The position numbers were made by a program, and so were the translations under genes. This document shows, in pieces, positions 24,850 through 34,468 of a stretch of DNA of 63,398 nucleotides. The notes below the pieces were generated by a model that did not search any database, had not been told where the DNA came from, and saw only the letters and a list, made by a program, of their open reading frames with translations. Location of the stretch: positions 1-63,398 of the forward strand of contig JBEKMO010000023.1 in the NCBI GenBank assembly GCA_050008465.1, in the 5' to 3' direction. The stretch's first letter is position 1. Each line of letters begins with the position of its first letter. The DNA is from Fen-330 sp050008465. Lineage in GTDB: Bacteria > Acidobacteriota > Terriglobia > Bryobacterales > Bryobacteraceae.

Positions 24850-24879
24850 AGTATAGGCACGGCTGCGCGAGCGGGACAA
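24850..24879 (-). promoter_or_regulatory. Promoter of the aldo/keto reductase operon
   Basis: TTGTCC (24879-24874) and TATACT (24855-24850) with an 18-nt spacer on the minus strand. AGAGAGGG serves as ribosome site before the ATG at 24829. Confidence 0.5.
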
Positions 24880-24956
24880 ACCCATTGATTGAGCGCGCAG
24901 CCCGTCGGTGGTGGAAAAGGCGCCTCGTGGTATTCTGACGTCAGGCTACGGACATC

Positions 24957-25358
24957 TTGCGAGAGGAGATCCGAATTCCGGCGGGCTGGCTGGAAGACTT
25001 CTGCCGCAGGTGGAAGATTGTCGAGCTGTCTGTGTTCGGTTCCGCGCTACGCGAGGATTTCCGCCCGGATAGCGACCTGGACTTGCTGGTACGCTTCGCC
25101 CCGGAGGCCGCGTGGAGCCTGCTGGATCACGTGGCCATGGAGGAAGAGATTTCCCGCACTCTCGGGCGAAAGGTGGACCTGGTCTGGCGCCGCGCCGTTG
25201 AGCGGAGCCCGAACTGGATACGCCGGAAGGCGGTCCTTGAGAGCGCGGAGCCGTACTTCGTGCGGCCATCCTGGACCAGCTCCTCGGGATCGGTGAGGCG
25301 GTCTAGAGGCTGTCGGAGGATTTCCGGGCCGCTCATCCGCCGGTGTCGTGGAAGCTGA
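24957..25358 (+). CDS. MNT-family nucleotidyltransferase, fused out of frame into hepT remnant
   Basis: Residues 1-103 form a MntA-like minimal nucleotidyltransferase: WLEDFCRRWKIVELSVFGSALREDFRPDSDLDLLVRF carries the GSxxR...SDxDL signature. It then runs to a natural end near ESAEPYFVR. From there the frame continues over DNA that, one frame away, still encodes part of HepT, so the last 30 or so residues are junk produced by a deletion that removed the mntA stop codon and the hepT start. The start is TTG (24957) with no clear ribosome site; TGGTATTCT upstream is an extended -10. In type VII systems MntA AMPylates HepT. Confidence 0.65.
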   Translation: MREEIRIPAGWLEDFCRRWKIVELSVFGSALREDFRPDSDLDLLVRFAPEAAWSLLDHVAMEEEISRTLGRKVDLVWRRAVERSPNWIRRKAVLESAEPYFVRPSWTSSSGSVRRSRGCRRISGPLIRRCRGS

Positions 25359-25489
25359 TCGCCGGGACCCGCAACAAGCTGATCCATCACTACGAAGACG
25401 TGGACTTGGAAGAGGTATGGACGATGGTCACATCGGATCTGCCTCGGTTGGTCCGCTTGGTGGAGCCGCTGGCGCGGCGCGAGCCCTGA
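25259..25489 (+). pseudogene. Decayed HepT (DUF86) toxin remnant
   Basis: Reading from 25259 gives RAAILDQLLGIGEAV, an amber codon (25304-25306), then RLSEDFRAAHPPVSWKLIAG, TRNKLIHHYEDVDLEEVW and a terminal stop at 25487. This is the second half of a HepT protein; RNKLIHHY is its RNase-like Rx4-6H motif. About the first 30-40 residues are missing and one codon is nonsense, so it cannot be expressed as a toxin. It belonged to the MNT gene immediately upstream. Confidence 0.75.
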
Positions 25490-25770
25490 GCCAGCGCGGG
25501 ACCCCGGGGCCTGGCTCAGCCTGCTGTGCCCGATTCCGGGCGGCTGTTCTCACAGCCCGCGTCGGTGCTTCCGTTGGGTTGGGCCCTCGCTCCCGTCGCG
25601 ATTCCGCGGGTGGACTGCCGTTAACCGGGCAGGGTCCCCGGTCTTCGGCCCGGTTCATGACGCCAGACCTGGGTTGGCCAAGACCAGCGGTTTGATACGC
25701 GCCCCCGTGAAGGGATATACTCAGCAATCGCGGCCGCGCAGGAGCAGCCGAGCCGTGGTGTGGAGGTCTT

Positions 25771-26052
25771 ATGTGGGATCTGCGCTTGGGTGACGTGATT
25801 GACGACTACTGCGTGAAGTGCCGCCGGATCACCAATCACGCGGTGGTGTCTATGCTGAACCGCGAGCCGGCGAAGGTTCGCTGCCGGACCTGCTATCACG
25901 AGCAGGACTACCGTCACGAAGAGGCGCCGCCTAAGAAGGACTCGAAGAAGGAAGCCCTGTTCAAGGAAGTTCTCTCCTCGATCGATCCGGCGGCCGCGGA
26001 ACAGGACGCCGCGCCGAAGAAAGCCACGAAGGCGCGCGGCAAGAAGAGCTGA
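25771..26052 (+). CDS. Small zinc-ribbon-like protein with lysine-rich tail
   Basis: The 93-residue protein has CVKC (14-17) and CRTC (38-41) knuckles in a beta-type sequence (YCVKCRRITNHAVVSM ... KVRCRTCYHEQDYRH), typical of a zinc ribbon, followed by a disordered tail rich in Lys/Ala (APKKATKARGKKS). It could bind nucleic acid or the ribosome. The next gene, a RhaT-type transporter, begins 15 nt later and may be co-transcribed, though no functional link is obvious. Related small proteins in Acidobacteria are uncharacterised as far as I can recall. Confidence 0.65.
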   Translation: MWDLRLGDVIDDYCVKCRRITNHAVVSMLNREPAKVRCRTCYHEQDYRHEEAPPKKDSKKEALFKEVLSSIDPAAAEQDAAPKKATKARGKKS

Positions 26053-26066
26053 CAGAAGGAGACTTC

Positions 26067-27074
26067 ATGAGTTCATTCTCGATCGGGCTGCTGATTGTAC
26101 TGGCCGGCGCGGTCATGCAGGGTAGTTGGGCATTGCCGCAGAAGTTCGTCCGCGGCTGGGCTTGGGAGAAGATGTGGCTGCTGTATTCGGTGGCCGCGAT
26201 GATCGTGTTTCCGTGGCTCTTCGTGTCGCTGATGATCCCGCGGGCCGGGGAAGCTTACGCCAGCGTGAGCACCGGCGTGCTGGTGCGCACCGCGCTGTTC
26301 GGCGCGGGGTGGGGCCTGGGCTCGGTGCTGTTCGGCCTGGGCATCGCCGCGGTCGGCCTGGCGCTGGGCTTCGCGATCATCATTTCGCTGACCGCGGCGC
26401 TGGGAACGTTGGTGCCCATGGCGATCCTGCACCCCGAACGGTTCACCTTCCAACGCGGCGGGTTGCTGATCCTGGGGCTGCTGGTGGTGATTGCCGGAGT
26501 GTCGCTGTGCGCGAAGGCGGGAGCGATTAAGGATGCCGGCGCGAGCGCGACGAAAGGCAACTTCACCCGCGGACTGCTGATCTGCATCGCCTCGGGCATT
26601 GCCTCCCCGATGTTCAACTTCGGCTTCGCTTTCGGCACACCGATCCAAAGCCAGGCGGTGAAGCTGGGGGCGAATGAGGACTATGCTTCCATCGCGTTGT
26701 TGGCGGTCATCACGACCGCGGGCTTCGTGGTGAATGCCGGGTATTGTGTGTACCTGCTCGTGCGCAACCGGTCGTGGGCGAAGGGACTGAACACCGACCG
26801 GTTTCGGAACCTCGGCTGTGCGACCGCGATGGGGTTCATGTGGCTGCTCGGCTTCTTCCTGTACGGCATCGGCTCCAGCCCGACGCGCATGGGCCCACTG
26901 GGATCCAGCGTGGGCTGGGCGATCCTGATGACCACCATGGTGCTGGTGGCAAACGTGTGGGGCCTGCTCACGGGTGAGTGGAAGAACGTCGAGAAGCGCG
27001 CGTTCCGCTACCTGGGTGGGGGATTGGCTCTGCTGGTGGTGGCGCTGGTGGCCATCGGACTGTCCTCGAACTAG
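26067..27074 (+). CDS. L-rhamnose:proton symporter (RhaT) family transporter
   Basis: The 335-residue integral membrane protein has about ten helices and the RhaT-family layout beginning MSSFSIGLLIVLAGAVMQGSWALPQKFVRGWAWEKMW. RhaT imports L-rhamnose (and L-lyxose) with protons in the inner membrane. No rhamnose catabolic genes are nearby, so the sugar is uncertain; in Acidobacteria and Verrucomicrobia such transporters often belong to plant-polysaccharide use. AAGGAG precedes the ATG. Downstream lies efp after 140 bp. Confidence 0.88.
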   Translation: MSSFSIGLLIVLAGAVMQGSWALPQKFVRGWAWEKMWLLYSVAAMIVFPWLFVSLMIPRAGEAYASVSTGVLVRTALFGAGWGLGSVLFGLGIAAVGLALGFAIIISLTAALGTLVPMAILHPERFTFQRGGLLILGLLVVIAGVSLCAKAGAIKDAGASATKGNFTRGLLICIASGIASPMFNFGFAFGTPIQSQAVKLGANEDYASIALLAVITTAGFVVNAGYCVYLLVRNRSWAKGLNTDRFRNLGCATAMGFMWLLGFFLYGIGSSPTRMGPLGSSVGWAILMTTMVLVANVWGLLTGEWKNVEKRAFRYLGGGLALLVVALVAIGLSSN

Positions 27075-27163
27075 CCCGCGCTGCTCAGGTGCGGGGGTCC
27101 GGCCAGGGGGCCGAACGCGGACGGGGGCGTCCGCCCTCCGCGAGGCCGGAGTCCAGGCTGCTC

Positions 27164-27172
27164 TGTTACAAT
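27164..27172 (+). promoter_or_regulatory. Extended -10 promoter of efp
   Basis: TGTTACAAT (TGnTACAAT) lies about 43 nt before the efp start. The same extended -10 precedes tRNA-Phe at 63057-63065. There is no -35-like sequence in the GC-rich DNA upstream. Confidence 0.5.
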
Positions 27173-27214
27173 GAGATGCTAGCCAGCCGTGCGCCTCAAG
27201 GAGAGTCTCCGGCA

Positions 27215-27772
27215 ATGATTTCAGCGACCCAAATGCGCCCGGGAATGGTCGTCAAGTTCAACAACGATCTGTTCTCCATCTTCAGCGTGTTCCACCGTAC
27301 CCCAGGCAATCTGCGCGGCTTCGTTCAGGCCAAGATGCGCAACCTGCGCAGCGGGAGCATGATCGAGCACCGGTTCTCCTCGGAAGACCGCGTCGAACGC
27401 GCCGCCCTGGAGGAGCACAACATGGAGTTCCTCTACGACGACGGAGAGTCCTACCACTTCATGAACACCGAGACCTACGAGCAGACCCATCTCACGAAGG
27501 AGCTCCTGGGCGATGCGGTGCAGTATCTGGCTCCGCAACTGAACGTGACGGTGGAGTTTTACGAGGGCAAACCGATCAGCGTGGAATTGCCGGCCACCGT
27601 CGATCTGACCGTGGTCGAGACCGAGCCGGGCCTGAAGGGCGCCTCGGTGTCCAACGTGACCAAGCCGGCCACGCTGGAGACGGGCCTGGTGGTGCAGGTC
27701 CCGCCGTTTATCAACGAGGGCGAGAAGATCCGGGTCAGCACCGCCGAAGGCACCTACCAGGAGCGCGCGTAA
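27215..27772 (+). CDS. efp: Translation elongation factor P
   Basis: EF-P binds between the ribosomal P and E sites and relieves stalling at polyproline stretches. The 185-residue protein has the three usual domains (KOW-like 1-60, OB 65-125, C-terminal OB to 185). The tip loop of domain I reads TPGNLRGF: the residue aligned with the modified Lys34 (E. coli) or Arg32 (Pseudomonas) is Asn32, with Arg34 two positions later. No EpmA/EpmB or EarP is in the window. A polyproline-rich 1936-residue protein at 7.5-13.3 kb would be an obvious client. AAGGAG ribosome site at 27198. Confidence 0.95.
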   Translation: MISATQMRPGMVVKFNNDLFSIFSVFHRTPGNLRGFVQAKMRNLRSGSMIEHRFSSEDRVERAALEEHNMEFLYDDGESYHFMNTETYEQTHLTKELLGDAVQYLAPQLNVTVEFYEGKPISVELPATVDLTVVETEPGLKGASVSNVTKPATLETGLVVQVPPFINEGEKIRVSTAEGTYQERA

Positions 27773-27793
27773 AAGCCGCCGGCGGAGTGTGCC

Positions 27794-29118
<1,325 letters not shown>

Positions 29119-29122
<4 letters not shown>

Positions 29123-30156
29123 CGCGCCCCGGGCCCCGGCGCCATCATCGGCTCGCTGACGTGCGCTTTGGCGCGCCGATGCAGCTCGGCAATATTGCCG
29201 CCCGTCAGCAGCAGCGCGATGAACCCGGCTACGACCAGCGGAGCGGTAATCACGCCCCAGGTCATCATCGAGAGGCCGGTGGCGGTGGTTTTGTCGACCC
29301 CGAACAAAGCCAGACCGATCACCAGCGCGGTTTGGGACAAGCCCACGTTGCCGGGCAGTTGTGGGACGGCGGTGCCCAGACGGTACACCACCAAAACCAC
29401 GATGACCTGCCAGACCGTGAGGTCGAGGTCGTAGCCCCGAATCATGGCGTAGAGCGGAATCGCTTGAATCAGCAGGTAGGGGAGACTTGCCGCCGCCGCG
29501 GCATAGAACGAAAACGACTTGCCCATCAGGTGCAGGTCCTCTACCAGGACGCCCAATCTGGTCCCCCAGCCTGTCGCGGATACCGCCGCGTGGGCATGAC
29601 GCTTGCTGAACATTACCAGGGCCAGAAAGACCGCCGCGACCGCGGTGACGATTCCGAGCCCGATGGCCAGATCGGTTACCCTCCTCGGCAAAGACAGCCG
29701 GAAGCTGGTGACCGCAAACACGACGATCAGCCAGATGCCATCGAATACGCGCTCGATGATCACCGAGGACAACGCCACCGAAAAGGGGATTTTGCTCCAG
29801 CGCGCCTGGAGGTAAGGGCGGATCACTTCCCCCGGCCGAAGAGGCAGAACCTCATTGGCGAACAAGCCCACGTAGATCGCCTGAATCGAGCGCCACACCG
29901 GGACGCGCTCGACCGGCCGCAGCAACAGACCCCAACGCCAGCCCTGATAGGCGTAAACCGCGATGTCGGTGAACACCGCCAGGACCAGCCAACGCCAGTG
30001 CATCGACCGGAAATCCTCCCACATCGCGCTCAGATCGACGCCGTGAAACACCCACACCAGGCTGGCGATCGAGATGCCGTAGAAGAGAGCGGCGATAGAC
30101 CACGGGGGAATCTTGATGTTCCGAGCACCCAACGCCATGCGAACTATTACCATCAT
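29119..30156 (-). CDS. Lysylphosphatidylglycerol synthase TM-region / flippase-like membrane protein
   Basis: The 345-residue protein belongs to the UPF0104/LPG_synthase_TM family, with about eight membrane helices (GWRWGLLLRPVERVPVWRS, FANEVLPLRPGEVIRPYL are family blocks; the LPLRPGEVIRP motif is diagnostic). Members move or attach lipids in the inner membrane; only those with a C-terminal synthetase domain make lysyl-PG, and this one lacks it. Starts at 30156, 30153 or 30138 are all possible; none has a strong ribosome site. It is co-transcribed with selA (4-bp overlap), an association probably of convenience. Confidence 0.85.
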
Positions 30157-30169
30157 AGCTGGATGTAGG

Positions 30170-30207
30170 GCGGGCTTCAGCCCGCGCGGGGCTTTAGCCC
30201 CGCCCGC
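30170..30207. repeat. Tandem palindromic element (REP-like)
   Basis: Two adjacent perfect hairpins, GCGGGC-ttca-GCCCGC and GCGGGGC-ttta-GCCCCGC, lie between the divergent flippase and PHP genes. Similar dispersed hairpins occur at 34.33, 43.54, 54.50-54.65 and 57.05 kb. Confidence 0.6.
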
Positions 30208-30271
30208 TCCCACATTGGCGAACCGCGCGGTACACTGGAATACTTCATCGGCCTGGCGTTTCTGCGAAAAA

Positions 30272-31132
30272 ATGATCGATCTGCACACGCACACCGACGA
30301 ATCGGACGGTACCGTCGCGCCCGGACAACTGGTGCGGGCGGCGGTGGAACTGGGCCTGGAGGCGCTGGCGATTACGGATCATGACACGCTGGCGGGCTAC
30401 GACCGGGCGGTGGCGCCGGCCCGTTCGGCGGGGCTGGATCTGGTTTGCGGCATCGAACTCGGCACCAAGCTGCGACACCATCCCGGCGGACGCGGGAAGG
30501 CGGTGCACGTACTCGGCTATTTCTTCAACGGCATTCCCACGACGGAGTTTCGCGTGTGGCTCGGGGGCGTCCAGCACAGTCGCCGCGATCGCAACCGCCG
30601 TCTCGCCGCCCGTCTGGAATCGCTGGGCCTGCCGGTCACCCTCGCGGAGGTCGAGAGGCTCGGGCGCAGCCTGGCGGGACGCCCGCATTTCGCGCGTCTG
30701 ATGGTCGAGAAGGGGTATGTCTGCTCGGCCCAAGAGGCCTTCGACCTCTATCTCGGCGAATCGGGCAAGGCTTACGTGGAGCGGGACGAGCCTGCTCTGG
30801 CGGAAGGGATCCGCAGGATTCGGGAGGCGGGCGGCCTGCCGTCGGTAGCTCATCCCATACGTCTCGCAAGGCACGCCGGCGCCGTGGAACGGCTGATCGG
30901 CGAGATGCGCGGCCTCGGTCTGGGCGCCGTCGAGGCCTATCACAGCGATCACAGCCCGACGGACGTCGGGCAATTCCTGGAGCTGGCCCGCCGTTTGGGC
31001 CTGGTCGTCACGGGCGGCACCGATTTCCACGGCGGCACTAAGCCGGCGGTCGCGCTGGGCACGGGAATCGACGGAAACGTCGCGGTGCCGCGGGCGGTGC
31101 TCGACAACCTGCGCCAGCGGGCGATCCGCTAG
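30272..31132 (+). CDS. PHP-domain phosphoesterase (RNase AM/TrpH-YciV family)
   Basis: The 286-residue protein has the PHP metal-site motifs in order: DLHTHTDESDGT (3-14), ITDHDT (34-39), EL in CGIELGT, AHP (about 200) and TDFHGG (about 258). This short form matches 5'-3' exoribonuclease/3',5'-nucleotide bisphosphate phosphatases (YciV, RNase AM), which trim rRNA 5' ends and hydrolyse pAp. The frame is open 159 nt upstream, but the ATG at 30272 directly precedes the DLHTH motif. The gene diverges from the flippase/selA operon across the REP-like hairpins. Confidence 0.88.
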   Translation: MIDLHTHTDESDGTVAPGQLVRAAVELGLEALAITDHDTLAGYDRAVAPARSAGLDLVCGIELGTKLRHHPGGRGKAVHVLGYFFNGIPTTEFRVWLGGVQHSRRDRNRRLAARLESLGLPVTLAEVERLGRSLAGRPHFARLMVEKGYVCSAQEAFDLYLGESGKAYVERDEPALAEGIRRIREAGGLPSVAHPIRLARHAGAVERLIGEMRGLGLGAVEAYHSDHSPTDVGQFLELARRLGLVVTGGTDFHGGTKPAVALGTGIDGNVAVPRAVLDNLRQRAIR

Positions 31133-31193
31133 CCGCGAAAATAAGTGCGATCCCCGGCGACTCCCGTGCGTATATGTCTTGCAGGAGATGACA

Positions 31194-31748
31194 ATGCGGA
31201 TCACTCTGCCCGTTATCCTCGCCGGCCTGCTTGCGCCCCCCTTTGCGTGGGGCCAGAAGCTGGAGTTGAAACTCGACCACCTCAAAGCCAAGGCCGCCGA
31301 GACAGCCGAAGTAGATCTGGATGGCTCGGCGCTGGAACTCGCGCTGAAGTCCGGACTGCAAAACATGGTCAAGCCCGGCAAGGAGTTCAACGCCGAACAA
31401 ATCAAGCAGGCGCTTGCCGGACTCAAGGGCGTCTATGTCCGGCACTTCGAGTTCTCCAAGCCCGGCGAGTACTCGGAAGCCGATGTGGAGTCGGTCCTCA
31501 AGCAGGTCCAAGACGATCCCGCCTGGGCACGGCTCGTTCGCGTGAAGGAGAAAGACGAGCGCGTCGAGATCTACCTGGTGAGCAAGGCGGACCAGATCGC
31601 GGGGCTGCTGGTTCTGGTGGCCGAACCCAAAGAGTTGACCGTGGTCAACGTCGTAGGCACGATAGCACTGGACCAACTGAAGGAGTTGGTGAGCTCGACG
31701 CTTCACTACGACCTGAAAAACCTGCCCGGCAAGCAGACGACGCAGTGA
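31194..31748 (+). CDS. DUF4252-type secreted protein
   Basis: The 184-residue protein has a signal peptide (MRITLPVILAGLLAPPFAWGQ) and a mature domain of the DUF4252 type (LKLDHLKAKAAETAEVDLDGSALELALKSG; IYLVSKADQIAGLLVLVAEPKELTVVNVVG). The function of this family is unknown; members sit in ECF-sigma/anti-sigma neighbourhoods in some phyla. GCAGGAG lies 7 nt before the ATG at 31194, which decides the start over a TTG at 31179. The next gene, also secreted, follows after 99 bp. Confidence 0.8.
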   Translation: MRITLPVILAGLLAPPFAWGQKLELKLDHLKAKAAETAEVDLDGSALELALKSGLQNMVKPGKEFNAEQIKQALAGLKGVYVRHFEFSKPGEYSEADVESVLKQVQDDPAWARLVRVKEKDERVEIYLVSKADQIAGLLVLVAEPKELTVVNVVGTIALDQLKELVSSTLHYDLKNLPGKQTTQ

Positions 31749-31847
31749 TCCCGACACCACCTTGACGATCGGATGCGCCGTGTTGAGGGTTAGTGTAGAA
31801 TGACGAAGTTCGAAACCTGTTTGCGGGCTGTATCCATGGAGGTGGTA

Positions 31848-32309
31848 ATGAGCAGCATGAAGCGTTTAGGCATGGTTTTCATTCTGGCGGCGGTTGTGCT
31901 GGTCCCGGCCGCGACTGCGGCCAGGCACCCTCGTTATTTGCACGCGCGCAGCGATCTTCGCGTCGCCCAGCATTACATGAGAGTCAGGGAGGAGCCGAAC
32001 GTTACTCGGAACCTCCGCGCAGCGGACCGGGAAGTCGAAGCCGCAATTGCGGAGATCGACCGTGCCGCCGTACTCGACCGCCGGGACATCGACGACCATC
32101 CGCGGATCGACGTGAATCTCGAGCGTCGGGGCCGCTTCTCGAAAATCATGGCGCTGCTCAGGGCCGCGCGGGCGGACATCGAGCGCGAAGAAGACAATCC
32201 AAGGGCCCGGGGTTGGCGGAACGCTGCTTTCCGCCACATCGATGAGGCCATGGAATTCGTGAGGCGGGCTGCCCGAGATCTGCGTATCGACCGGGAGCTC
32301 GGTTACTGA
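31848..32309 (+). CDS. Secreted helical hypothetical protein
   Basis: The 153-residue protein starts with a signal peptide (MSSMKRLGMVFILAAVVLVPAATAA). The mature part is a charged helical domain with heptad-like spacing (YLHARSDLRVAQHYM; AADREVEAAIAEIDRAAV; GWRNAAFRHIDEAMEFVRRAA). GGAGGT at 31838-31843 decides the ATG at 31848 over the upstream ATG at 31800. It resembles small periplasmic helical-bundle proteins of Solibacter, without a named family. It overlaps the convergent ygfZ-like gene by 7 bp. Confidence 0.65.
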   Translation: MSSMKRLGMVFILAAVVLVPAATAARHPRYLHARSDLRVAQHYMRVREEPNVTRNLRAADREVEAAIAEIDRAAVLDRRDIDDHPRIDVNLERRGRFSKIMALLRAARADIEREEDNPRARGWRNAAFRHIDEAMEFVRRAARDLRIDRELGY

Positions 32310-33247
32310 CCGCGAGCCGGCGGGGCGATCTCGGCCCTCGATCCGGCGGCCTCAAGCGGGGCGTTGGCCGGGAAGTCGCCCAGCCTGACGTAGCCCAGAG
32401 CCATTACCCTGCCCGCGGCCGGCGAGTAGACCGCGGAGGTGATCTCGCCAACGGCCTTGCCGCCGGCGGTGATCTTGGCGCCCGGCGGAGGCGGTTCCTG
32501 GGTCTCGATGGCGAGCCGCACCAGGAAGCGGTGAACGCCGCCGCGCGAGCGAATGCGTTCGACGATCTCCTGTCCGAGGTAACAGCCTTTGTTGAAGTTC
32601 AGGGCGTGGAGCAATTGGGTTTCCTGAGGCAGGTGCTTGTCCGTGAGGTCCTCGCCGTAGCGGGGATGGCCGAGCTCGATCCGCACGGTGCGGGCGGTCT
32701 CCGGGCCAGCCGCCACGGCGCCCGCCGATTCGAGTTGCAGGACCAGTCCGGCGTGCTCGTAGCGGGGCGCGATGAGGGCAAAGCCGGGGGCTCCAGTCGT
32801 GCTCAAGCGCGCCACCACGCGCGTTCCCCACGGAGCGTGCGAATACTCCGCCTCGGGAACGGGCGCGCCCAGCGCCCTTAAAACGCCCACGGATTCCGGC
32901 CCCTCGACACCCACCTCCGTGGTTTCCCCGGTGACGTCCTCGAGCGTGACATCGTCGGCGATGATGTGCCTGTTCAGGTGTTCCAGGGAGCTCAGCCGCG
33001 TCTCAGGCTCGGTATCGAGCAAGAAGAATCCCTCGAAGCACAGCAGGCTGAGGTCGCCCAGAATGCGGCCCTGCGCGTTGAGGAGGAACGCGTAGCAGCC
33101 TCGGCCCGGCTGGAGCTGCTCGACGTGGTTGGAGACCATGGCGTGCAGCCAGCGCGCGCGATCCTCGCCCGTGACCCGCAGCCGTCCGCGGGATGAGAGG
33201 TCGAGCCAGGCAGCGCCCTCGCGAAGCGCTCGATATCCGGTGTCCAT
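32303..33247 (-). CDS. ygfZ: Folate-binding YgfZ/GcvT-family protein
   Basis: YgfZ is a tetrahydrofolate-binding protein that supports assembly or repair of iron-sulphur clusters (MiaB and others). The 314-residue protein has the GcvT-like fold and the YgfZ signature KGCYLGQE with its conserved Cys near residue 220. It is coupled to the upstream CopD-like gene: that gene's stop overlaps a possible TTG start at 33256, and the ATG at 33247 is used here. Two iron-sulphur enzymes, the hydro-lyase and class I fumarase, are in the window. Confidence 0.85.
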   Translation of the reverse strand: MDTGYRALREGAAWLDLSSRGRLRVTGEDRARWLHAMVSNHVEQLQPGRGCYAFLLNAQGRILGDLSLLCFEGFFLLDTEPETRLSSLEHLNRHIIADDVTLEDVTGETTEVGVEGPESVGVLRALGAPVPEAEYSHAPWGTRVVARLSTTGAPGFALIAPRYEHAGLVLQLESAGAVAAGPETARTVRIELGHPRYGEDLTDKHLPQETQLLHALNFNKGCYLGQEIVERIRSRGGVHRFLVRLAIETQEPPPPGAKITAGGKAVGEITSAVYSPAAGRVMALGYVRLGDFPANAPLEAAGSRAEIAPPARGQ

Positions 33248-33252
33248 AACGC

Positions 33253-33669
33253 TCAATAGGTGCGGCGTAAGTAGGCGGCCAGCAGAATCACGAGGAATCC
33301 CGAGATCACCGCGCTCGTCATCCAGATTGGTTTGGATTCCTTGACTGCCAGAAGGGAGGCCGCGAATGCCACCGCCGCCAGCAGCATCTTGACGCCGAAC
33401 AGCACATGGTAGAACTGGGTGTGCCCGGGATTGGTCATGAAATTGCTAACGCCCGAGACCAGCAGGCCGGCGATGGCGGCGTGGGCCAGCAGCCGAAAAC
33501 GCCAGGCCAACCGGCGCCAGGCCTCGGCGCGCTCATCGTCCGGAAGCGTTTCGAGCGCGGGGACGGCTACGGCCCGGGCGTAGGCGAGGCCGCCAACCAG
33601 CAGGACCGCCGAAGCGATGTGCAGCCACCGCGCCAGCACGCCCAGCAATTCCTGCGCGACCAGAATCAT
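33253..33669 (-). CDS. CopD-like four-helix membrane protein
   Basis: The 138-residue protein has four predicted membrane helices (LGVLARWLHIASAVLLVGGLAYA; LAHAAIAGLLVSGVSNFM; FGVKMLLAAVAFAASLLA; SAVISGFLVILLAAYL) with a conserved RWLHIAS segment whose His suggests copper or heme association, as in CopD/DUF2269-type proteins. The upstream part of the frame is antisense to the metallo-hydrolase and is not coding. Its ATG at 33669 is only 11 nt from the divergent start at 33681. It is followed directly by ygfZ. Confidence 0.7.
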   Translation of the reverse strand: MILVAQELLGVLARWLHIASAVLLVGGLAYARAVAVPALETLPDDERAEAWRRLAWRFRLLAHAAIAGLLVSGVSNFMTNPGHTQFYHVLFGVKMLLAAVAFAASLLAVKESKPIWMTSAVISGFLVILLAAYLRRTY

Positions 33670-33672
33670 AAT
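33667..33672 (+). promoter_or_regulatory. Candidate -10 of the metallo-hydrolase inside the divergent start region
   Basis: CATAAT on the plus strand ends 8 nt before the ATG at 33681 and overlaps the first codon of the divergent CopD-like gene. TATCAT on the opposite strand (33686-33681) overlaps the start of the metallo-hydrolase. Confidence 0.4.
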
Positions 33673-33680
33673 GACAAGTA

Positions 33681-34313
33681 ATGATACACGAAATCCTGCC
33701 GGTCGGAATGCTGGCCTGCAACTGCTCGATTCTGGGCGACGAAGCCACCCGGGAGGCGCTGGTGATCGATCCCGGCGACGACATCTCCCGAATACTGAAG
33801 ATCGTCGAGCGGCATGGGCTGCGCGTGAAGCAGATCGTGGTGACGCACGCCCACATCGACCACATCGGCGGCGCCCAGAGGCTCCAGCGGGAGACCGGCG
33901 CGCCGGTGCTGCTGAATGAGAACGATCTCCCGCTGTACGACCAGATGGAGGTGCAAGCGGCCTGGCTGGGCATCGAGACACCCGAACGCGCCCGGATCGA
34001 TACGGCGGCGCGCCAAGGGGACCGCCTGCGAATCGGCGGCACGGACCTCGAGGTTCTCTACACTCCGGGCCACACGCCGGGCAGCATCAGCCTCTGGATT
34101 CCGGGGGAGAAGAAGCTGCTGGCCGGCGATACGCTGTTCCGAGACAGCATTGGGAGGACCGATCTGCCGGGTGGCAATGGGCATCTGATCCTGCGCTCGA
34201 TCCGGGACCAGTACTTCCCGCTGCCGGATGAGACGGTGGTGATTCCCGGACACGGCGACAACACCACGCTCGGCCGGGAGAAGGAGTTCAATTACTTTCT
34301 CCAGGGGCTGTAG
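33681..34313 (+). CDS. MBL-fold metallo-hydrolase (glyoxalase II-like)
   Basis: The 210-residue protein is a metallo-beta-lactamase-fold hydrolase with the dinuclear metal motif HAHIDH at 56-61, the downstream TPGHTPGS histidine, GDTLF aspartate and IPGHG histidine. This compact form, starting with MIHEILPVGMLACNCSI, belongs to the YcbL/glyoxalase II-like group that hydrolyses thioesters such as S-lactoylglutathione. The acidobacterial thiol substrate is unknown. The divergent CopD-like gene starts 11 nt away. Confidence 0.88.
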   Translation: MIHEILPVGMLACNCSILGDEATREALVIDPGDDISRILKIVERHGLRVKQIVVTHAHIDHIGGAQRLQRETGAPVLLNENDLPLYDQMEVQAAWLGIETPERARIDTAARQGDRLRIGGTDLEVLYTPGHTPGSISLWIPGEKKLLAGDTLFRDSIGRTDLPGGNGHLILRSIRDQYFPLPDETVVIPGHGDNTTLGREKEFNYFLQGL

Positions 34314-34324
34314 TCCAAGCAGCT

Positions 34325-34412
34325 TTTTGTGGCGCACGCACTCGTGCGCGCCGCGTCGAGACTTTTCTCGACGCCAAGGTGTCGGCACGAGTGCCGACAC
34401 GGCAGGCTGAAG
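34325..34412. repeat. Cluster of three palindromic hairpins (REP-like) after the metallo-hydrolase
   Basis: GCGCACGcactCGTGCGC, GCGTCGAGacttttCTCGACGC and GTGTCGGCacgaGTGCCGACAC are consecutive inverted repeats starting about 15 bp after the stop codon at 34313. They may act as transcription terminators or as repetitive palindromic elements. Confidence 0.6.
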
Positions 34413-34468
34413 CCCACGCCACGTGGCTGCAAACAACGGTCAAAGCCGCATTACACTAGGTACACTGA

